5,532 bases of DNA from Lachnospiraceae bacterium (GTDB taxonomy: Bacteria; Bacillota; Clostridia; Lachnospirales; Lachnospiraceae), in NCBI GenBank assembly GCA_024403585.1, contig JAKSRN010000131.1, forward strand, positions 1 to 5,532. Direction: 5' to 3'. Under the pieces are notes generated by a model, which made no database searches, had not been told where the DNA came from, and saw only the letters and a program-made list of their open reading frames with translations. Both the position numbers and the translations under genes were made by a program. Positions 1-4,258 of this stretch are shown here, in pieces; positions within the stretch are counted from its first letter, which is position 1, and the number at the start of each line of letters is the position of its first letter.

Positions 1-63
1 ATGTATTCTGAGGATGCTCAGCTTTGGATTGTGGAAAATATGAGTATAATTCTTGAGGCCTGA
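1..63 (+). CDS. Possible C-terminal tail of an upstream gene (partial)
   Basis: Frame 1 is open from the window edge and closes with TGA at 61-63. It would encode about 20 residues ending in WIVENMSIILEA. The other two forward frames close earlier, at about 9 and 43. The ATG at position 1 has no visible ribosome binding site because it is at the edge, so it may be an internal methionine of a longer gene. The family cannot be recognised from so few residues. No U-tract terminator follows; the only hairpin is a short CTGAG/CTCAG pair at 8-21 inside the frame. This could equally be non-coding sequence. Confidence 0.3.
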   Translation: MYSEDAQLWIVENMSIILEA

Positions 64-88
64 ATTCAAATAAATCAGCAACAACATC

Positions 89-116
89 TTGTCAGCGGAA
101 AAAACTATGCTATACT
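89..116 (+). promoter_or_regulatory. Promoter of the PRTase-permease operon
   Basis: A TTGTCA -35 element (89-94, five of six consensus bases) and a TATACT -10 element (111-116, five of six) are separated by 16 bp. Transcription would start near 123, giving a leader of about 37 nt before the gene at 160. No operator or riboswitch-like structure is visible in so short a leader. The match was made by eye. Confidence 0.7.
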
Positions 117-159
117 AACTGAGATACAAAAACAAAGTATTCATCGGAGGGGGAAAACT

Positions 160-1260
160 ATGATTAAAAACTGGGATCAGGTTGCATTAGTACCTGAATT
201 CGTTGACCAGGGTGTTGACTGTTACCGCTTAGAGGGCGGCGATTTTCTGAACGAGTATTATGTGGTGTCCGAAGCAGAAACCCGCAAACTTATGAATCAT
301 CCGGAAGTAGTGGGATACGAGGTTTATAAATCTCTTGTAAATGCTACATCACAGATGATGTATTTTCTGAAAGAGAAAAAACGCATTACCAGCGCCAACA
401 TTCTTTCTATTTTAAGAGGCGCATTGAACTATCCGCTGGAGGAGAGCTGCTACAGAGAGCATATCCGCGTACATGATATCAGCTTTATGTCCTGTGAGCG
501 TGTATTTGCAGAGAACGGAGACATGACAGGACTTGCTGTAAAATACAGTAAGATGACAGTTGTTCCGGGAAGTACTCTGATGATCGGTGATATCATTGCT
601 TCCGGCGAAACACTGATCTACTGCCTGAAAGCGGTGATTGATCACTATCGTGCCAACAATGCAGAACTTCGCAACATTCTTTTCTTTACCATCGGCGGAA
701 CCAAAGGTATTGAGATCCTTGAGAAGATGACTGCTGAGATCCGTGAGTACTGGCCAAACTTTGAGGGATTCATTACTGTTTACTATGAGGGTGTCTTCTG
801 CTGCTATGAGGATGGGGATAAAGGTGTTTCCGGTGTAAACCGCTGCCTGATTGACTTCATCTGGAGAAATGGTATCGTTGCACCTGCATTCCGTCGCCAG
901 ACTCTTTCCATGAGAGATCCACTGTTTGAGAAATGCACCATCTATGATGGCGGTGCCCGCCGTTATGAGATCCATGAGCATATTGAGGAGGTACTGGAGT
1001 TCTGGGAAGCAATTCTCGAGCGCAAGGATCAGATCGATTTTCATGCTCTTCTTGAAGAAAAACTGGGACACAGTCTTCCTATCTCCTATGAGGACTGGGT
1101 AAAATCCTGTCACTATCAGGCACTGCCGGAGGAGGAGTGCAGATGGCTGTATCGTCAGGAAATCGGCTTTGTTGAGAGCCTTCGCGATGTAACTTTGGAG
1201 GAAATTGCAAAGAAACGTATTCAGGAATTTACCACAACCCTGAAGAAGTACATGCTGTAA
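160..1260 (+). CDS. Phosphoribosyltransferase-like protein with C-terminal extension
   Basis: This cytoplasmic 366-residue protein has no signal peptide or membrane segment. Residues 139-152 read TLMIGDIIASGETL, which resembles the PRPP-binding loop of type I phosphoribosyltransferases (hydrophobic strand, acidic residue, then a small-residue loop ending in G-x-T). The usual acidic pair is G143-D144 here. An earlier LRGAL stretch at 85-89 could be the pyrophosphate-binding loop. If active, it would transfer ribose-5-phosphate from PRPP to a base. The roughly 160 residues after about position 210 exceed a normal type I PRTase (often near 180-240 residues) and are unrecognised. The start is firm: GGAGG at 146-150 lies 9 bases before ATG. 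It is first in an operon with a CodB-type permease, suggesting nucleobase salvage. Substrate and activity are inferred; a regulatory or inactive homologue is possible. Confidence 0.65.
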   Translation: MIKNWDQVALVPEFVDQGVDCYRLEGGDFLNEYYVVSEAETRKLMNHPEVVGYEVYKSLVNATSQMMYFLKEKKRITSANILSILRGALNYPLEESCYREHIRVHDISFMSCERVFAENGDMTGLAVKYSKMTVVPGSTLMIGDIIASGETLIYCLKAVIDHYRANNAELRNILFFTIGGTKGIEILEKMTAEIREYWPNFEGFITVYYEGVFCCYEDGDKGVSGVNRCLIDFIWRNGIVAPAFRRQTLSMRDPLFEKCTIYDGGARRYEIHEHIEEVLEFWEAILERKDQIDFHALLEEKLGHSLPISYEDWVKSCHYQALPEEECRWLYRQEIGFVESLRDVTLEEIAKKRIQEFTTTLKKYML

Positions 1261-1279
1261 AACATCTTCAGGAGGAATT

Positions 1280-2530
1280 ATGAGTAATAAAGAGAATACA
1301 ACAGTAGATATTGATTATGCGGAAAGCGCTGTTCCGAAGAATCAGCGACGCAGTCTGATCACTATGTTTATGATCATGCTGGGATTTACCTTCTTCTCAG
1401 CCAGCATGTGGGTTGGTCAGCAGCTTGCAGACGGACTTGATTTTGCCGGATTTGTAGGTGCATTGGTGATTGGTGGAGCAATCCTTGGCATGTATACAGG
1501 TCTTCTTGGCTATGTAGGTGCAGATTCCGGATTAAGTCTTGACCTGCTTTCCCGTAAAGCATTTGGTGCGAAGGGATCCTATCTTCCTTCAGCGATGATT
1601 GCATTTACCCAGATCGGATGGTTTGGTGTTGGTGTTGCGATGTTTGCAATTCCTGTTGCGAATGAGCTTTTAGGCGGAAGCAGGGTTGCAGAGTGGATTC
1701 TGATTATTGTTGCCGGTGCATGTATGACGGCATCTGCATACTTCGGAATCAAATCCCTTACTGTGATCAGTTATATTGCGGTTCCTATGGTTGCAATCCT
1801 TGGTACTGTGGCAATGGTCATGGCAGTTATGCGTGGAGATGGAACGATCGTTGACCAGTTTGCAAAATCCAGCGGCACACTGACGGTGATTGGCGGCGCA
1901 GGTCTGGTAGTTGGTTCCTTTGTATCCGGTGGTACTGCAACGCCGAACTTCTCCCGTTTTGCTAAGAATGGAAAAGTAGGTTTCATTACAACGGTAGTAG
2001 CATTTCTGATTGGAAACTCCCTGATGTTTTTCATGGGTGGTATTTCTTCCATCTTTGTTGGAGGTAATGATATCTTCGAGGTAATGATCAATCTGGGTCT
2101 GTTCTATCTGGCAATTCTGGTACTTGGTCTGAATATCTGGACCACCAACGATAATGCGCTGTATTCTGCAGGACTTGGTCTGGCTAATATTTTTAATAAG
2201 AAGAAAAAACCGATGGTACTCTTTTCCGGTATCTTTGGAACCCTGCTTGCAGACTGGCTCTACTGGAACTTCTGTGGCTGGCTGAACATCCTCAACTGCA
2301 CACTTCCACCGGTTGGTATTATTCTGGTTGTGGACTATTTTGTCAACCGCAAAGAGTATGACACACCGGAAGTTACCCGCACTGTAAACTGGTTCGCTGT
2401 AATCGGTGTAATCCTCGGAGCGCTGGTAGCAAACCTTGTAAAATGGGGTATGGCTTCCATTAATGGAATGGCAGTAGCAGTTGTTTTCTATCTTATTGGA
2501 AATGCTGTGAACGGAAAAAATGCTAAATAA
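1280..2530 (+). CDS. codB: Cytosine/nucleobase permease, NCS1 family (CodB-like)
   Basis: This 416-residue integral membrane protein has about twelve hydrophobic segments, roughly at 27-45, 57-80, 104-130, 137-155, 160-184, 199-217, 232-259, 268-289, 311-329, 336-354, 370-388 and 391-410. Its length matches E. coli CodB. Recognisable family features are an N-terminal P-x-x-x-RR lead into the first helix, TPNFSRFAKN near 221-230, and WTTNDNALYSAGLGLAN near 287-303, which is strongly CodB-like. It would import cytosine or a related base across the cytoplasmic membrane, probably by cation symport as known for NCS1 carriers. AGGAGG at 1270-1275 lies 4 bases before ATG, and the gap to the PRTase-like gene is only 19 bases, so the two are co-transcribed. 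No cytosine deaminase (CodA) gene is in view, so the exact substrate is uncertain; other NCS1 substrates are possible. Confidence 0.88.
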   Translation: MSNKENTTVDIDYAESAVPKNQRRSLITMFMIMLGFTFFSASMWVGQQLADGLDFAGFVGALVIGGAILGMYTGLLGYVGADSGLSLDLLSRKAFGAKGSYLPSAMIAFTQIGWFGVGVAMFAIPVANELLGGSRVAEWILIIVAGACMTASAYFGIKSLTVISYIAVPMVAILGTVAMVMAVMRGDGTIVDQFAKSSGTLTVIGGAGLVVGSFVSGGTATPNFSRFAKNGKVGFITTVVAFLIGNSLMFFMGGISSIFVGGNDIFEVMINLGLFYLAILVLGLNIWTTNDNALYSAGLGLANIFNKKKKPMVLFSGIFGTLLADWLYWNFCGWLNILNCTLPPVGIILVVDYFVNRKEYDTPEVTRTVNWFAVIGVILGALVANLVKWGMASINGMAVAVVFYLIGNAVNGKNAK

Positions 2531-2534
2531 CAGA

Positions 2535-2548
2535 TCAGTGATGACTGA
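2535..2548 (+). repeat. Small hairpin just after the permease gene
   Basis: TCAGT (2535-2539) and ACTGA (2544-2548) can form a 5-bp stem with a GATG loop, immediately upstream of the main terminator. It has no U-tract and is probably incidental or a small 3'-end structure of the operon mRNA. Confidence 0.3.
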
Positions 2549-2554
2549 GCAATA

Positions 2555-2582
2555 AAAAATGAGCCCTCGGGGGCTCATTTTT
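2555..2582 (+). terminator. Rho-independent terminator of the operon
   Basis: ATGAGCCC (2559-2566) pairs with GGGCTCAT (2571-2578) around a TCGG loop. The flanking AAAA (2555-2558) and TTTT (2579-2582) extend the stem, and a T-rich tract (2578-2590) follows. It lies 24 bases after the permease stop codon. The A-tract on the left means it could also work on the minus strand. Confidence 0.92.
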
Positions 2583-2588
2583 GTTGTT

Positions 2589-2617
2589 TTGACAGATTTT
2601 CATGTCCGATCTAGGAT
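2589..2617 (+). promoter_or_regulatory. Promoter for a putative RNA or leader upstream of the amidohydrolase gene
   Basis: A perfect TTGACA -35 box (2589-2594) is followed after exactly 17 bp by TAGGAT (2612-2617, four of six bases). The -35 box overlaps the end of the preceding terminator's T-rich tract. Transcription would start around 2624. The next ATG-led gene with a good ribosome binding site is more than 300 bases away, beyond a strong terminator, which is why this promoter is interesting. Confidence 0.55.
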
Positions 2618-2746
2618 AAAGGTTTCCAGTCCCGCTTTTAAGAAGCGGTCGATGGTTCTCTGGATCTTTGTCCAGTCCGTGCAATGATTCTGGATCATAA
2701 GTTTGTTAATGGACAGACGGCCTGGAGCTCTTATAATAAGAAGATG
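2600..2746 (-). pseudogene. Possible gene remnant or short ORF, minus strand
   Basis: On the minus strand a 48-codon open stretch reads from 2746 down to a TGA at 2600-2602. From an internal ATG (2696-2698) it would encode 32 residues containing DWTKIQRTIDRFLKAGLE. This looks like an amphipathic helix from a real protein and could be the eroded end of a lost gene. No ribosome binding site or promoter was found for it, and the same bases form hairpins on the + strand within a putative RNA. I do not recognise a family. Chance is a serious alternative for an open stretch this short. Confidence 0.2.
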
Positions 2747-2862
2747 TCAGTAAAAATAGATTAAAATCGCGTGCCAGGTCTCCGCAGGAGCTCCGACTTG
2801 AATTGAATAATAAGCGTATCAGGAATACCTCTGAACAGCAGTGTTCAGAGGTATTCTTTTTT
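2624..2862 (+). ncRNA. Putative structured RNA or prematurely terminated leader
   Basis: This stretch of about 240 bases is bounded by a consensus-like promoter and a 15-bp perfect terminator and holds no convincing + strand gene. Hairpins visible by eye are CCGCTT/AAGCGG (2632-2637 with 2643-2648), CTGGA/TCCAG (2660-2664 with 2671-2675) and ATGAT/ATCAT (2684-2688 with 2694-2698). Long-range pairs are GCCTGG with CCAGGT (2720-2725 with 2774-2779) and GGAGCTC with GAGCTCC (2724-2730 with 2788-2794). It could be a free small RNA, or a leader for the amidohydrolase gene whose read-through is controlled. It does not match a riboswitch consensus I can recall, and no clear anti-terminator to the final hairpin was found. 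The ends are estimates. Confidence 0.4.
2821..2862 (+). terminator. Very strong rho-independent terminator or attenuator
   Basis: GAATACCTCTGAACA (2823-2837) pairs perfectly over 15 bp with 2842-2856 around a GCAG loop. The outer A2821-T2858 and G-T pairs can lengthen the stem, and six T residues (2857-2862) follow. It lies about 260 bases downstream of the operon's own terminator and 80 bases upstream of the next start codon. It therefore ends a separate transcript or attenuates entry into the amidohydrolase gene. Confidence 0.9.
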
Positions 2863-2878
2863 CTTAATTGTGTTTTCA

Positions 2879-2907
2879 ATTAGCATAGACTAATCTTGAA
2901 TCATTAG
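2879..2907. repeat. ATTAG/CTAAT inverted repeat upstream of the amidohydrolase gene
   Basis: ATTAG (2879-2883) and CTAAT (2890-2894) form an inverted repeat with a 6-bp spacer, and a third copy, ATTAG, lies at 2903-2907. All are between the terminator and the gene's ribosome binding site. The arrangement could be an operator. Only weak promoter candidates are visible here (for example TTTTCA at 2873-2878 with TTGAAT at 2896-2901). The motif is short and AT-rich, so chance is possible. Confidence 0.3.
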
Positions 2908-2925
2908 AACACAGGACAGATTGAG

Positions 2926-2930
2926 AGGAG
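2926..2930 (+). promoter_or_regulatory. Ribosome binding site that fixes the start at 2942
   Basis: AGGAG at 2926-2930, within a purine-rich run from 2923 to 2935, sits 11 bases before the ATG at 2942. A frame-compatible TTG at 2921 would lie upstream of this site and have no ribosome binding site of its own, so ATG 2942 is preferred. Confidence 0.8.
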
Positions 2931-2941
2931 AAGAGTCATAT

Positions 2942-3919
2942 ATGAAGACACCACTGGTAATTGGCGGAGTTACAGTAGAATCCGGAGAAAAAGTTAAGCA
3001 CTGCTTTCTTGTTCCGAGTACAGAGAATTATGAACTTCCGGTAGTCATTATTAACGGAAAAGAAGACGGAAAAGTATTTTTAGCAACAGCAGGTGTGCAT
3101 GGAGCGGAATTTCCAGGGGTTCAGGCCTGTATAGAGCTTGCTGAGGAGATAGATCCGGAGCTGGTTAAGGGAGCGGTAATCCTGATTCCAGTTGTAAATA
3201 CACCTGGCTTTTATGGAAGAAGAGCTTACGTATGTCCGGCAGATGAAGAGAATAAAAACTTCAATCGTGTATTTCCTGGAAAACCAGATGGTACGACTGC
3301 GGATAAAGTGGCGTGGTTTATTACAGAAGAGATTGTTCGCAGATGCGATTTCCATGTAGATCTTCACAGTGGCGATATTGTAGAGTCTTTGGAAGAATTC
3401 TGTGCGGTGGGAAATACACCTGATCCTGAGCTGAAAGCATATATTACAGAGGCTGCAAAACATACCTGTTTTACACACCGCATTAATTCCGGTGGAAGCG
3501 GAGAAGTATATAACCGTACAGCAATCGGATTAGGAATACCTGCACTTTTGTTTGAAAGAGGCGGTGCCGGAAGAGTGGTTCCGGAGGAGATTGCTAGGAA
3601 TAAAGCGGATCTGATCAGCCTTATGCAGTTTATGGAGATCCTTCCTGGTGATCCTATCGATAATTCTGAAGCCCAGATATTCTATCCAAGACACCACTGG
3701 GGAGAAGCCGGTGCTACCGGATGTTTCTACAGTTATGTAAAATTGGGAGATGAGATTCGGAAAGGGCAGCTGATCGGTGAAATCAAAGATCCGTTTGGAA
3801 AGACACTGGAGAAGATTACAGCTAAATTTGATGCACGGATCAAGATCATCAATAATTGCCTGGGCATCAGTGAAGGTGATGATACATTCATGTACGGAAG
3901 CTCAGTAAACGAAGACTAA
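2942..3919 (+). CDS. Succinylglutamate desuccinylase/aspartoacylase-family zinc hydrolase
   Basis: This 325-residue cytoplasmic protein has no signal peptide and belongs to the M14-related AstE/AspA group, which cleaves N-acyl amino acids or similar amides with a zinc-bound water. Visible hallmarks are GVHGAEF at 51-57 (zinc ligands H53 and E56), NFNRVFPG at 106-113 (the family's N-x-NR-x-FPG substrate loop), DLHSG at 140-144 (third ligand H142) and ALLFERGG at 201-208, with E205 the likely catalytic glutamate. After about residue 245 a beta-rich, lipoyl-like domain follows (YSYVKLGDEIRKGQLIGEI), as in many family members. Length is typical and all key residues are present, so it should be active. 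The substrate cannot be told from sequence. It stands alone between two terminators, and a peptide-type ABC transporter gene follows 339 bases downstream. Confidence 0.88.
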   Translation: MKTPLVIGGVTVESGEKVKHCFLVPSTENYELPVVIINGKEDGKVFLATAGVHGAEFPGVQACIELAEEIDPELVKGAVILIPVVNTPGFYGRRAYVCPADEENKNFNRVFPGKPDGTTADKVAWFITEEIVRRCDFHVDLHSGDIVESLEEFCAVGNTPDPELKAYITEAAKHTCFTHRINSGGSGEVYNRTAIGLGIPALLFERGGAGRVVPEEIARNKADLISLMQFMEILPGDPIDNSEAQIFYPRHHWGEAGATGCFYSYVKLGDEIRKGQLIGEIKDPFGKTLEKITAKFDARIKIINNCLGISEGDDTFMYGSSVNED

Positions 3920-3973
3920 CTGCAACAAAAAGAAAACAGTAAAAATCAGAGAAGAGTAAAAGAAATGTAAAAG

Positions 3974-4017
3974 AAGCGATTCAGAAAAGCATACTGCTGC
4001 TTGCCTGAATCGCTTTT
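3974..4017 (+). terminator. Rho-independent terminator after the amidohydrolase gene
   Basis: AAGCGATTCAG (3974-3984) pairs with CTGAATCGCTT (4005-4015) over 11 bp, with an inner AAGCA/TGCTT stem (3987-3991 with 3998-4002) in the loop. The T-tract is short (four T at 4014-4017), so release may be incomplete. The A-rich left flank would give a minus-strand T-tract too, although no minus-strand gene approaches it. Confidence 0.75.
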
Positions 4018-4064
4018 GCTATTCCATCATTGGCATAATTGCATGAAAATGGCGGAAGTGTTCA

Positions 4065-4102
4065 CGTTAACTATAACGAATCGGCATAAATCGAGTGTAA
4101 CG
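4065..4102. repeat. CGTTA/TAACG repeats upstream of the transporter promoter
   Basis: CGTTA (4065-4069) and TAACG (4074-4078) form an inverted repeat with a 4-bp spacer. A further TAACG at 4098-4102 lies 24 bp on, close to the -35 box at 4109. Two to three helical turns upstream of a promoter is a position typical of an activator site. No regulator can be named, and the repeats are only five bases long. Confidence 0.3.
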
Positions 4103-4108
4103 GATAAC

Positions 4109-4137
4109 TTGACACAGAAAACATTTAAATCTAGTAT
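4109..4137 (+). promoter_or_regulatory. Promoter of the substrate-binding protein gene
   Basis: A perfect TTGACA (4109-4114), a 17-bp AT-rich spacer and TAGTAT (4132-4137, four of six bases) predict a start near 4144 and a leader of about 115 nt. The layout is the same as at 2589-2617. The rest of the 3920-4258 gap contains only the terminator at 3974-4017, the short repeats at 4065-4102 and the leader hairpins; no gene was seen. Confidence 0.7.
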
Positions 4138-4180
4138 GAGAAAGAACTGTAAAAAAGTATGACGTAAATAGTCCGAAATT

Positions 4181-4220
4181 ACAGATTTGTAAAAAACAGG
4201 GACAGAACAATCTGTGTCCC
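4181..4220 (+). promoter_or_regulatory. Leader hairpins with two exclusive pairings
   Basis: GGGACAGA (4199-4206) can pair with TCTG and TCCC (4211-4220, with a 2-base bulge) around an ACAA loop. Alternatively ACAGATT (4181-4187) can pair with AATCTGT (4209-4215). The two folds share 4211-4215 and exclude each other. No T-tract follows, so neither is a terminator. The position, 38 bases upstream of the start codon, would allow a role in mRNA stability or translation. Confidence 0.4.
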
Positions 4221-4258
4221 AATAATGAAACATGTAATTCAATGAGGAGGAGAAAAAC

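Noticed and set aside
412..1113. Long antisense open frame of 233 codons opposite the PRTase-like gene
   Set aside because: It lies fully inside a well-supported + strand gene, has no recognisable family motif, and reads as low-quality sequence shadowing the real codons.
1670..2578. Long antisense open frame opposite the permease gene
   Set aside because: It overlaps a clear CodB-type gene; its His/Asn/Cys-rich translation is typical of the reverse of membrane-protein codons, and it begins inside the terminator hairpin.
2652..2687. An 11-residue possible leader peptide inside the putative RNA
   Set aside because: No ribosome binding site and no run of codons for a single amino acid that would suggest attenuation by translation.
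2684..2764. A 26-codon + strand frame inside the putative RNA, starting ATG ATT CTG
   Set aside because: No Shine-Dalgarno sequence lies upstream and the start codon is buried in a hairpin; the translation has no recognisable feature.
2921..2941. TTG start giving seven extra residues on the amidohydrolase
   Set aside because: The ribosome binding site lies downstream of the TTG and correctly spaced for ATG 2942.
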